Origin: UBA1715 sp045615765 | Lineage (GTDB): Bacteria > Bacteroidota > Bacteroidia > Bacteroidales > UBA1715 | Assembly (NCBI GenBank): GCA_045615765.1 | Contig: JAZLFM010000014.1 | Location: 19,211-83,210 of the forward strand | Direction of reading: 5' to 3' | Length of the DNA stretch: 64,000 nucleotides | Shown: positions 34,295 to 43,200 of the stretch, in pieces | Position numbering within the stretch: position 1 is the stretch's first letter | Layout of the letters: every line of letters starts with the position of its first letter | Translations under genes and position numbers: made by a program | The notes under the pieces: model-generated | Told to the model about the DNA's origin: nothing | The model's database searches: none | What the model saw: only the letters and a program-made list of their open reading frames with translations

Positions 34295-35179
34295 TTAATC
34301 CAAAAACTTTTTAATTGCTTTTTCTGTTTGAACAGGTAGAGCGGTTTTATAACAAGCATATTTTTGTACTCCCATTTCTGAACACCATTTTCCTAGAAAC
34401 TCTTTCATTACATCAAAATCACTTGGTCGTGACGAATTCGGGTTTAACTCAAGAAATAAAACCTTCGTATCATTAAGATCCTTTCTTGTTGCTATAAATC
34501 CTAAATCCTGTGTTGCAATAATATCTAAACACTTTGTAGGATTATCTAAACCTTTACTTCGAATAAGATTAGGAAGCAAATATGAGTATCTGTTACCTTG
34601 TTGCATCACAGAACTTTGATGATATATGTAACCATCGGTTACAACAATAAATATGTTATTATAATCATCATCTTTATATAAATCTATTTCATCTTTAAAA
34701 AATCTCCAAATATCACAACCAACCCAAGAGTTAGATTGTATGCTCATATCATAAATCTTTCGTAATGAAGAAGTAAATATACTATCCATATTGTCGTAAT
34801 AATACTTTTTGGTTTTATTATCCATTGGACCTAAATCTACAACTAATGTTTTTGCGAGAGATGCGATTGTTGAATTTGATGGTGCTGGAGAAAATACTAC
34901 TTGAATTTTTCCTTTTGCCATATAAGCGCCTTTTGCCCTCATATCCTCCTTAAAGTATTTTACGACATTAGACACTATTGCCAAATCTCTTTCTGTGTGA
35001 TTTGGAGTATCTGTAGCTATAATTCTATCTGATAAATCAAGCAAAATAGTAACATTAAGTTGTTTTGTTGATATTTCCACAGATTCCTCTGTACCTTTAC
35101 CATTTCCATCTACTTCTGATACACACGAAGAGAACAAAGAAATACCCAATGTTAAAAATGCAAATACTGTCTTTTTCAT
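34295..35179 (-). CDS. Lipoprotein with vWA-like fold
   Basis: 294 residues; lipoprotein signal with lipobox LFSSC (Cys about 19). The mature part starts with a strand LNVTILLDLSDRI, close to the MIDAS motif D-x-S-x-S but with DLSDR, and later IFIVVTDGYI, the second metal-site strand of vWA domains. It may be a diverged von Willebrand A domain. Anchored to a membrane and outside the cytosol. Last gene of a four-gene operon; 8 bases after the coiled-coil membrane gene. Role unknown; no enzyme motif. Confidence 0.72.
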   Translation of the reverse strand: MKKTVFAFLTLGISLFSSCVSEVDGNGKGTEESVEISTKQLNVTILLDLSDRIIATDTPNHTERDLAIVSNVVKYFKEDMRAKGAYMAKGKIQVVFSPAPSNSTIASLAKTLVVDLGPMDNKTKKYYYDNMDSIFTSSLRKIYDMSIQSNSWVGCDIWRFFKDEIDLYKDDDYNNIFIVVTDGYIYHQSSVMQQGNRYSYLLPNLIRSKGLDNPTKCLDIIATQDLGFIATRKDLNDTKVLFLELNPNSSRPSDFDVMKEFLGKWCSEMGVQKYACYKTALPVQTEKAIKKFLD

Positions 35180-35187
35180 TTCAATAA

Positions 35188-36420
35188 TTATTTAGAAATC
35201 TCACCTATTGTATTTTGACCTGTAAGCCTTATCTGTTCTTGTTCATTTTTTGCCTTGCCCACACCTGCCAAAAAATTCATCCAACCGGCCAAATAACTAT
35301 TCAAACAATCGACTAAGATATTTACAGGATAAACAACATAATTCAATTCATTTTCTTTTGCTTTTATCTCAATATTTTTTGTTTTGATTTCACTTTCAAT
35401 CTTTTCTATGTCGTTTTTATATTCATTACATTGTTTTTTCTTATACCGTATTTTTTCATCTAAATTATCTATTGCAACTTTTACAACATTCAACTTTGCA
35501 TGTGCATCCATTACAAAATCAAAAACAAAACCCCAGATTAAATAAACAACAAAACCAGAAAAAATAATAAGCCAAAATTCAGGACTCTGAAAAGCTATTT
35601 TGAAATCATATTCTGGCATGATTTCAAAAGTACCATTTTTTACAAAATCATAAGCTTTTTTCTCAATAACATATGCAATAAGAACATCATACACAAAAGT
35701 AACGGCAACTAAGGAGCCTATTTTTATATATTTCGAGAAACCTTTCCCTTGACCAAACTTATATATTAGATAACCTAAACCCAAGAAAACAAAAGGGATA
35801 CACATTATAAACAGTGCCTGTGTCCAACTTCCCGCCAATGCGTTTGGAACTGCATCAGGATCTAGTACCTTTGCTTGAAAGTTTAATTCATCATGACTTG
35901 TAAACACTCTAAACATTGCCGTATAAGTCGCAGAAGAATAAAAAAGCCATAGATATAATGTCATCGCCAATATTATTATAACTCCGATTCTAAATCCAAC
36001 CTTATCAGTCGGATTTTCCACGATTAAAGTTGGATTATTTTTTATATTAGCAATTTCCGCCTTAGATTTTTCAATGTTTTCCTCCGCTAAATTTAAATCA
36101 TTTACTATTTTTTCCTTTTTTATTTCAAGACCAGCTTTGTCCCCTTCCAGACTAACAATTTCATTTTTTATTCTAGTTCGCTCTCTTTCTTGAATTGCAC
36201 TATCAGCAGCAAGTTCTGCTTGCAACTTTGCCTTTGCTGCATGTAAATTAGGAATTAACGCCGCTTCTGATCCTCCAACTTTTCCTGCATCAGAAAAGCC
36301 AAGCGATTTATAGTTTTGCTTACGAACAGAATTATCATCATTTACAGCACTATTAATCGATTGGTTCGTCTTATCTACTTTATCAACACCCAAAAGAGTT
36401 TTAAAAATCTTCAAATCCAT
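35188..36420 (-). CDS. Coiled-coil membrane protein of the TerB operon
   Basis: 410 residues with about four hydrophobic segments (GVIIILAMTLYLWLFYSS, ALFIMCIPFVFLGLGYLIY, IGSLVAVTFVYDVLIAYVI, FWLIIFSGFVVYLIWGFVF) between an N-terminal coiled coil (about 55-130) and a C-terminal coiled coil (about 310-360). The charged coils would be cytosolic, placing a signalling or scaffold arm on the inner membrane. No known family is recognised. The gene lies 7 bases after the TerB-like gene and 8 before the vWA-like gene. Confidence 0.75.
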   Translation of the reverse strand: MDLKIFKTLLGVDKVDKTNQSINSAVNDDNSVRKQNYKSLGFSDAGKVGGSEAALIPNLHAAKAKLQAELAADSAIQERERTRIKNEIVSLEGDKAGLEIKKEKIVNDLNLAEENIEKSKAEIANIKNNPTLIVENPTDKVGFRIGVIIILAMTLYLWLFYSSATYTAMFRVFTSHDELNFQAKVLDPDAVPNALAGSWTQALFIMCIPFVFLGLGYLIYKFGQGKGFSKYIKIGSLVAVTFVYDVLIAYVIEKKAYDFVKNGTFEIMPEYDFKIAFQSPEFWLIIFSGFVVYLIWGFVFDFVMDAHAKLNVVKVAIDNLDEKIRYKKKQCNEYKNDIEKIESEIKTKNIEIKAKENELNYVVYPVNILVDCLNSYLAGWMNFLAGVGKAKNEQEQIRLTGQNTIGEISK

Positions 36421-36427
36421 AACTCTA

Positions 36428-36814
36428 CTATGCTAATTCATTTAACAATTGTTCTTCCGTTATGCCATTTTTTACACCTTCAAAAAGAAAATCTGCAATA
36501 GAATGAATATTCTCTGTTGGAAAACCCATTTTTGCACAAATAGATTCAACCATTCTTCTTTCTTCTTCTTGAATTTCACCATCTGCCCAAGCTAATTGAA
36601 CCAAATCGTATAGCATAATTACTTTTTCTTCTATAGTATCTGGCAAATAATTTGAACCACCAGGTTTCATAACTACAGCATTAATTTCTTCTGTTGTTAC
36701 TCCTCTTTTTTTCCCTATTTCATAAAGAACACTTAATTCTCGAGGATCAATTCTGCCATCAGCTAACATTAAAGCATAAATTCTTAAAAAATGTGCTTTT
36801 AACTTTTCATTCAT
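36428..36814 (-). CDS. TerB-like domain protein
   Basis: 128 residues, all helical. It carries the duplicated acidic motif of the TerB fold: LADGRIDPRELSVLYEI near 17-33 and WADGEIQEEERRMVESI near 75-91, whose aspartates can bind a divalent ion. No signal peptide. No terC, terD or terZ is near, so this is not a classical tellurite cluster; TerB domains also link to membrane and vWA proteins, as here. Conserved function unknown. Confidence 0.85.
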   Translation of the reverse strand: MNEKLKAHFLRIYALMLADGRIDPRELSVLYEIGKKRGVTTEEINAVVMKPGGSNYLPDTIEEKVIMLYDLVQLAWADGEIQEEERRMVESICAKMGFPTENIHSIADFLFEGVKNGITEEQLLNELA

Positions 36815-36831
36815 ACATAAAATTTTTAATA

Positions 36832-37047
36832 TTATCTATACCATTCACAAACACCACGATGATGAGAACAAGTTCCTTGATGATTTTGACTATAACTATA
36901 CGTTCCATCACAACAACGAGCTGTTGGACCTTGATATTTATACTCCATAACTTCACTTAATGATTCCCAAGTTGTTTCCTTTGGATTGCCTGCAAAATTT
37001 GCACATGACAACAGTAACATGGTCGCAAGGCTTAAAAATTTCTTCAT
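36832..37047 (-). CDS. Secreted DUF3761 peptide
   Basis: 71 residues: signal peptide (MKKFLSLATMLLLSCANFAG) then a short mature part with CCDGTYSYSQNHQGTCSHH, the hallmark of DUF3761 (C-x-D-G-T/S-Y-S-x-S-...-G-T-C-S-x-H-x-G-V). The cysteines probably form disulphides. It opens the operon, 17 bases before the TerB-like gene, and its ATG lies 35 bases after the T run of the structured RNA. Function of the family is unknown. Confidence 0.85.
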   Translation of the reverse strand: MKKFLSLATMLLLSCANFAGNPKETTWESLSEVMEYKYQGPTARCCDGTYSYSQNHQGTCSHHRGVCEWYR

Positions 37048-37082
37048 CTTTTTCTATATTTTTTGTTTTCACCTATGGGCAT

Positions 37083-37252
37083 AAAAAAAGCGTGAAACTT
37101 ACCGTCTCCCGCTCTATGAGGTGTTTGGCGTAACCTGAATACACGAAATAAGTAAAGCCCACGCCGTAGCATGAACATAGTCACTTATTTCTTTTGTATT
37201 CTATTATAGTCGCCAAACTTTCATAGAGAAAGAAATAAAGCTCAATGCTTCT
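37083..37252 (-). ncRNA. Candidate structured RNA (6S-like architecture or operon leader)
   Basis: Nested complementary arms cover about 160 bases. Outer stem 37089-37101 with 37236-37249 (imperfect); middle stem ctctatga (37112-37119) with tcatagag (37221-37228) and gtttggcg (37123-37130) with cgccaaac (37211-37218); inner stem gaataca (37137-37143) with tgtattc (37195-37201), and gaaataagt (37145-37153) with acttatttc (37183-37191); a 29-base terminal loop. The minus strand ends in seven T right after the outer stem. Upstream, minus-strand TGATTTTG (37267-37260) resembles the -7 box. A large internal bulge and a long stem recall 6S RNA. No tmRNA or SRP motif is seen. It could also be a leader of the operon 35 bases downstream. 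Confidence 0.55.
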
Positions 37253-37263
37253 AATATGTCAAA

Positions 37264-37294
37264 ATCACATTTGTGATTCCTTTACAAATGTGAT
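37264..37294. repeat. 11-bp inverted repeat at the promoter of the structured RNA
   Basis: atcacatttgt/acaaatgtgat, perfect arms around a 9-base spacer. One arm overlaps the putative promoter of the RNA; it may be an operator or a second small hairpin. Confidence 0.5.
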
Positions 37295-37303
37295 AATTAT
37301 TTT

Positions 37304-37338
37304 CAAAAAAAGCAAATCAATCCGAAGATCAATTTGCT
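37304..37338 (-). terminator. Terminator of lysA
   Basis: On the minus strand agcaaattgatc / gattgatttgct pairs 10 of 12 around cttcg-type loop, followed by seven T. It lies 28 bases past the lysA stop. Confidence 0.85.
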
Positions 37339-37365
37339 TTCATATTCTAACTATATGGTTTTCTA

Positions 37366-38625
37366 CTATTTAAAATCCTTTAAACCAGCAAAATCAAGAG
37401 TCGCAAATAAATCTTCAACAGTTTCGGCGCGGCGAATCATTTTCACGCTACCATCTGTTCTTAACAACAATTCTGCAGAACGAAGTTTTCCATTGTAGTT
37501 GAAGCCCATTGCATGACCATGAGCGCCTGCATCGTGGATTGCAATTATATCACCAACTTCAACTTCTGGCAATTCACGATGAATAGCAAACTTATCGTTG
37601 TTCTCACAAAGCGAACCTGTTACATCATAAACATGATCGCAAGGAGCATTTTCCTTACCAAGAACTGTAATATGATGATATGCGCCATACATACCAGGAC
37701 GCATTAAGTTATTCATACTAGCATCAACGCCAACATATTCACGGAAAGTATGTTTTAAGTGACGAACTGTTGTCACCAAATATCCATAAGGTCCTGTGAT
37801 AAAACGACCTGACTCTAAGTATAATTTAACAGGAGCTAGACCATTTGGAACCAATATAGATTCATACTCTTTACGAATTCCTTCGCTGATTTTGAACACA
37901 TCCAATTTCTTTTGTTCTGGGCGATATGGTATTCCCAATCCACCACCAAGGTTAATGAAATCGAACTTTATACCTAATTGTTTATTGATTTTCACAACAA
38001 GGTTGAAAAGTATTCGAGCTGTTTCAACGAAATATTCTTCATTCAATTCATTCGAAGCTACCATTGTATGAATACCAAAGCGTTTCACACCTTTATCCAT
38101 CAACATTTTATATCCTTCGAACAATTGGTTTTCCATACAACCATATTTGGCTTCTTCAGGATTACCAATAATATCATTACCAGATTTTAAGCTACCTGGG
38201 TTATAACGGAAAGACACCAATTCTGGAATACCTGCACATTTTTCCAAGAAAGCAACATGCGAAATATCGTCAAGATTGATGATAGCACCCAATTCTTTTG
38301 CTTTCTTGAATTCGTAATCGCCAGTATCGTTCGAAGTGAACATAATGTTTTCGCCAACATTGCCAACTTGTTCTGAAATTAATAGCTCAGGATAAGAACT
38401 ACAATCACAGCCGAAACCATGTTGAGCCAACAACTTTGCCAAATATGGATTTGGAGCAGCTTTTACTGCAAAATATTCATGAAAACCTTCATTCCAAGCA
38501 AATGCTTTTTTTAATTCTTCTGCATTTTCCAAAATTGCTTTTTCATCATAAATATGAAAAGGCGTTGGGAACTGTTTTATAATTTCTTGTATTTTTTCTT
38601 TTGAAAAAGGAAGTGTTTTTGCCAT
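37366..38625 (-). CDS. lysA: Diaminopimelate decarboxylase-type PLP enzyme
   Basis: Last step of lysine synthesis. The ATG at 38625 (MAKTLPFSKEKI) gives 419 residues; the start at 38679 would add a leader upstream of the promoter box. The PLP-binding Lys is in YFAVKAAPNP, a glycine-rich loop in NLGGGLGIPY binds the cofactor phosphate, and the C-terminal Cys in TGSLCENND with GAHGHAMGFNYN completes the active site. These agree with DapDC rather than ornithine decarboxylases, but a closely related decarboxylase cannot be excluded. Confidence 0.9.
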   Translation of the reverse strand: MAKTLPFSKEKIQEIIKQFPTPFHIYDEKAILENAEELKKAFAWNEGFHEYFAVKAAPNPYLAKLLAQHGFGCDCSSYPELLISEQVGNVGENIMFTSNDTGDYEFKKAKELGAIINLDDISHVAFLEKCAGIPELVSFRYNPGSLKSGNDIIGNPEEAKYGCMENQLFEGYKMLMDKGVKRFGIHTMVASNELNEEYFVETARILFNLVVKINKQLGIKFDFINLGGGLGIPYRPEQKKLDVFKISEGIRKEYESILVPNGLAPVKLYLESGRFITGPYGYLVTTVRHLKHTFREYVGVDASMNNLMRPGMYGAYHHITVLGKENAPCDHVYDVTGSLCENNDKFAIHRELPEVEVGDIIAIHDAGAHGHAMGFNYNGKLRSAELLLRTDGSVKMIRRAETVEDLFATLDFAGLKDFK

Positions 38626-38645
38626 AATTCCAATTATTAGTAATG

Positions 38646-38653
38646 CAAAATTA
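38646..38653 (-). promoter_or_regulatory. -7 box TAATTTTG for lysA
   Basis: Exact TAnnTTTG on the minus strand, 21 bases before the chosen ATG. Confidence 0.5.
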
Positions 38654-38802
38654 AAATTTCTCGTTCGAAATACAACCATTTCACATGATTTATCTTAAAG
38701 TATTTAATGTTTGTCAAACGACTTGTTCGAAAAGAAATTTACATCATAAAAAAAAGATTGAAATATTTTTCACATTTCTATTGGAAATATAAAAAATAGA
38801 GT

Positions 38803-38810
38803 TACTTTTG
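38803..38810 (+). promoter_or_regulatory. -7 box TACTTTTG for tRNA-Pro
   Basis: Exact TAnnTTTG 13 bases before the tRNA, with TTGG at 38781-38784 as a possible -33 element (spacer 18). Confidence 0.6.
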
Positions 38811-38822
38811 CATCGTTAAAAA

Positions 38823-38897
38823 CGGGGTATAGTACAGTCCGGTTAGTATGCTTGGTTTGGGACCAAGAGGTCGCAGGTTCGAATCCTGCTACCCCGA
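38823..38897 (+). tRNA. tRNA-Pro (anticodon TGG)
   Basis: Acceptor arms cggggta/taccccg, D loop agtccggttagta, anticodon stem cttgg/ccaag with loop tttggga (TGG), T arm gcagg-ttcgaat-cctgc, discriminator A. CCA is not encoded. All stems pair fully. Confidence 0.97.
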
Positions 38898-38902
38898 CAC
38901 TG

Positions 38903-38930
38903 AAAGGAACAAGAAATTGTTCCTTTTTTG
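38903..38930 (+). terminator. Terminator of tRNA-Pro
   Basis: aaaggaacaa/ttgttccttt, perfect 10-bp stem with loop gaaa, then a T run. Confidence 0.85.
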
Positions 38931-39052
38931 TTTTTACCCCTATTGTAATTGCAACCCCGTTAGAAGCTGCACAAACGAAGGAAAGGTTACTTTACAACCA
39001 AGAGGTTTTTCCTACGGAATATATTCTCACACACTATCGTTTGAAAACAAAA

Positions 39053-39078
39053 AGAGACCATCGTTTCCGACAGCCTCT
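39053..39078 (-). terminator. Terminator of the YD-repeat protein gene
   Basis: On the minus strand agaggctgtcg / cgatggtctct pair over 11 bases (with G-U pairs) around gaaa, then a T-rich run. Shares the GGCTGTC motif with the terminator at 40257. Confidence 0.7.
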
Positions 39079-39104
39079 TATGTTATTTATAGGAATAGAA
39101 ACTT

Positions 39105-40232
39105 CTATTTATACGAAATCTGACGAGTCATAGTTTTTGTCTTTCCATTCTCTACAACTGTTAAAGAAATCCAATTACCTTGTGCGTCGAATTCATAGGT
39201 ATATTGACATAGGGAACGACCGTTCACACTTTTCACAACACAATTTTGTTCATTGTATTCACACTGAAACATTGGAGTCATCTCACCATTTTCCTGTTTT
39301 TTCTGAACCTTTACTATTCTATTCTTACCATCACGGTTCATCACACAATAATCATAACGATAACCGTCATAACTTGAATATTCGACCAAGTTTCCTACTG
39401 AGTCATACACCATAGTGTTTGTTTCGGAACTAATCAATGGAGGATTTCTCTTTGCACGTTTAAAATAACCTTTGTTTACCTTAGAAAGCTTTCCGTTTTC
39501 ATAAAAGTACATAGAACTTTCAACCATTGGGCTATTTGTATATGATTTAATTTGCTGTTGTAATGCCTTGTTTTTGTATGTAAAATCAAAAACTGCATCA
39601 CGAGAATTGTTGCTTGCAGTAACAATTTTCTCTTTCATTAAACCATTACCTTTATAATCGTACAAGTACATAGCATCTATAGCCCATTCACGCACACTAG
39701 AGCCTAATATTTCCAACAAATAAATTCGAGGAGAAGTAAGCGTTTTGCTCCAGCCGTCAAGGAAAATATAATCATCAGTAACTATTAACTTTGAAGAATT
39801 ATAATCACCTGATAAAGTCTTTTTTTCAGAATTCGGATATAAGCAAGCCTCACTAGCCACACGACCTTTTTTATCGTAAGTAATTGCGATAATTTTATCT
39901 ACAAGATTAACAACTTCCACTTGGTTGTTTTCGTTATAAGTTAGCTTACAAAGTACATTTCCTTCACTCGTAATTTCTTTTAATTGTCCAAGTTCATTAT
40001 AAGCACAAGCATACTGAACTCCATCCTTTTGAACTGTGATTTTTTCAACAGAACCTGCCGCCAACGCGAACTCGAAATTAGACTGAAGTATTGCTGGCAA
40101 AGAATATTCCAGACGATTCGCCATTAAATTCTTTGGAGAAAATGTTGTTGAAACTTCATCTGCCGTAAGCATCTGTGCAAACGAACAAACAGAGAAAAAC
40201 ACCAATATAAAAACGCTAACTATATGTTTCAT
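39105..40232 (-). CDS. Secreted protein with YD/RHS-like repeats
   Basis: 375 residues with signal peptide (ends near CSFAQ, residue 19). Several YD-type repeats are visible: YNELGQLKEITSEGN, YDKKGRVASEACLY, YDSVGNLVEYSSYDG and FDAQGNWISLTVVENG. Such repeats form beta-shells and bind carbohydrates. There is no C-terminal toxin domain and no T9SS tail. The gene lies just downstream of the giant adhesin and is separated from it by a terminator. Confidence 0.75.
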   Translation of the reverse strand: MKHIVSVFILVFFSVCSFAQMLTADEVSTTFSPKNLMANRLEYSLPAILQSNFEFALAAGSVEKITVQKDGVQYACAYNELGQLKEITSEGNVLCKLTYNENNQVEVVNLVDKIIAITYDKKGRVASEACLYPNSEKKTLSGDYNSSKLIVTDDYIFLDGWSKTLTSPRIYLLEILGSSVREWAIDAMYLYDYKGNGLMKEKIVTASNNSRDAVFDFTYKNKALQQQIKSYTNSPMVESSMYFYENGKLSKVNKGYFKRAKRNPPLISSETNTMVYDSVGNLVEYSSYDGYRYDYCVMNRDGKNRIVKVQKKQENGEMTPMFQCEYNEQNCVVKSVNGRSLCQYTYEFDAQGNWISLTVVENGKTKTMTRQISYK

Positions 40233-40256
40233 CGCTATTCTTTTTCAAAAAAACAA

Positions 40257-40280
40257 AAGGCCATCCTATCGGACAGCCTT
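40257..40280 (-). terminator. Terminator of the giant adhesin gene
   Basis: On the minus strand aaggctgtcc / ggatggcctt, 10 bp with G-U pairs, loop gata, followed by ttttgttttttt. Confidence 0.85.
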
Positions 40281-40295
40281 TTTATTACATTACAA

Positions 40296-43200
40296 TTATT
40301 TCTTTATAAAACTTGATCTTGCTTTTACCTTATGGTTATTTGAAACAACAATATAATATAAGCCTGATGTCAAATTATTCACTGATATTTCCTGATTTTC
40401 TGAATCTGCAGTAAGAGTCATCACTGTCTTTCCTGAAGCAGAAACGAATTGAATCAAATCACCTTCTGTAACGCCCGCAACAGTAATCATTGAACTTGCA
40501 ACTGAAGGATAAGCAAGAATAGATGTTGCAACTATATCGTCAACCGCAGTAGTAGCCATGTGATATTCAAAATTAGGAACAGAAGCACCATATAATGAAC
40601 TCAATGAGTTACCTTTATATTCAATAACGATATCATTTGGATCATCGATATATGAACCAAGAGAAATTACAATTCGGTTAGGATTCAATGGCCACAATGA
40701 AACATTTTTCACATTGTACATTGGGATTTCTTTTCCATAAACATATAATTCTGAATAAACATTTGGAGCAGGCTCACTCATACTTTCTGCGAAGTCAAGA
40801 TATAACTGATCGCCCTTCAAACTCATTTCTACAGAGATGATTTCAGGAACCTTTGTTACAACTACAACCATTCTATCGCTTAATGCTGCATTATTTGTAT
40901 AAGAAACAGAGATTGCTGTACTACCAGCTTGTTTTGCCTCAATCATACCTGAACCATATACCTGAGCAACTGAATTATTTGAAGATGTCCAAGTAAAGTT
41001 TGTATAATCTGAAGTTGCACCTACAGGATTCAAAATTAATTCTGGAGTATATTTTTGACCTTCCACCAAATAGATTTTGTCAGCCTCAAATGCAACACTT
41101 GTTAACTCATTCTTGATTTCAGAGTTCAAGAATGCTGTGATTGCATTTTGTAATGATAACACAGCCGAATTAACAATATTTTGACTTGTTGGATTGCTGT
41201 TCAACACATTATTAGCGGCAGCAATTTCATTTTGCAACATATTGAAACTTTCAGCAGGAATATTGCCAACAGAAGTTCCTTTCTTAGATTCATTTATAGA
41301 AGCAGTTGTTATAGCCTCTTGAATTTTTTGTTGCAACTTAGACAAATCTACGCCATCAATTTTGCTTGCCATAAATGCATCCATAGCAGCCTTTAAGTCA
41401 GCAACTTGCTTGTCTAAATCTGCTTGTGTATATGACATATAATCATCATAATAACTTTGTGCTACTCGAATTGCTTGATTCAATATCACCTTCGCTGACG
41501 ATGGGTATAGATTGTCATCGGCATACATTGCAGAAATACTGTTTGCAAGCGTAATGGTTTGTCCCAATTCTGTTCTATCAAGAGTTGCACCTTTCGTAAC
41601 AGTAATCTTTGTTGTAGCAGTGTTAGAACAACCATTCAAATCTTCGTATGTATAAGAGATAGTATAAACACCCACACCTACAGAAGGGTCAAACTTAGAA
41701 CCAGTCACTCCGTTTCCACTAAATACACCACCTGCAGGAGAAGCCGAGATAGCAACAGGAGAATCGTCTGTTGTTAAAGCATCTACCGACGAAACCGAAA
41801 CTAATGGTAATTCATATACATGCAAAGCAACCTTTGTTGCAGGACTTTGACAAGTTGTCTTTTGTACTACATAGTAATAATATGTACCAGCAGCAGTAAC
41901 ACTTGGACTAAATGTTTTTGTTGAAGCAACTGATTTCGTTAATGCAGCATCAGAATACCATACTACAGAATTTGTTGCGCTTGTTGAGAATGAAGGAGCT
42001 ATTCCTTCAGCACACATTGATTGTTCGGCTTTACTAACAACAGGAGCAGTCAAATCACAATCAGATATTTGTAAACTTACTGGAGTTTTTTCAGATGAAC
42101 ATCCTGTCGATTTATTTGATACTACTACATAATATGTATATGTTCCTATTTCTGTTTGTTTTGTAGGGAAACTGCTTCCTGTACCAACCGAAGCATTATT
42201 GTAATACCATGTTACAGTATTATCTGTACTTGTTGCAACTTTCAAATCAGGAATAGTTGAACCAAATGTTGCAGTAACATCAGTCACAGTAAATTCAGGA
42301 GCTTCATTAATAGAATATGTAACAGTTGTTGCTTGGCTATAGCATCCATCTACATATTGTTTTACTAAATATGTTCCCGCTACAGCAGGAGAATATGTAT
42401 TGCCCTTTGAAAGTTCAGTATTGTCGGCAGAATACCAAATTGAAACAACATCTGCACTAAATGTACCTTTTTCACCTTCGCAAACCGAAACATTTGATAC
42501 AACTGGTTTTGCAGGAATAGCATTTTCTATCAATGTTACAGGAACCTTAGTACTTTCACAACCTGCTAATTCTTGATACACCAAGTATCTTCCTGTTGTC
42601 GCCGTAGAGAAAGAGTTTGTAGAACTTACTTTCTTACCACTTTCATCTTCCCAAATCCAAGTTGCTTTTGCATCACCTGTTGCTAAGAATGTAACCTTTT
42701 CTGATGTCCCAGCACAAATTGATTGTGTTGCATTAGTAACTCTAGGAGCAGACAAATTACAATCTTTCACAACCGTCACTGTTACTTGAGCAGACTTGCT
42801 AGAACCATCTTCGGTAGTTACAGTTACTGTAATAACGACATCAGTATTTTCCTCAACAGCCGAAGCAGAAACAACACCATCTTCTACAGAAACTATAGAA
42901 GAAGATGCAGACCATGTAATATTCTTTATTGAAGCATCGGAAGGATTTATAACAACATAATTTGATATATCTACAAAATTACCTTCTGGAACTGTCAAGT
43001 CTTTTGTATTATTGAATGACACTGATTCTACAGGAGCTACTACAGAAATCTCACAACTAACAGACTTTGTATTTGTATATGTAGATGTTGCAGTAATTGT
43101 TGCTGTACCAGCACCAACGGCAGTAATTTTTCCATTTGCATCTACAGTTACAACCTTAGGATTTGAAGAAACCCAAGAAACTGTTGTAGGTGCTTCTTTA

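Noticed and set aside
36428..36814. Tellurite-resistance operon
   Set aside because: No terA, terC, terD, terE or terZ nearby; only a TerB-like fold is supported.
37083..37252. tmRNA or SRP RNA
   Set aside because: No tRNA-like ends or tag frame for tmRNA, and no conserved SRP apical loop (GGAAGG-type) in the terminal loop.
38848..39133. Two overlapping open frames of 91 and 93 codons
   Set aside because: They begin inside tRNA-Pro and run through its terminator; the peptides have no domain or signal.
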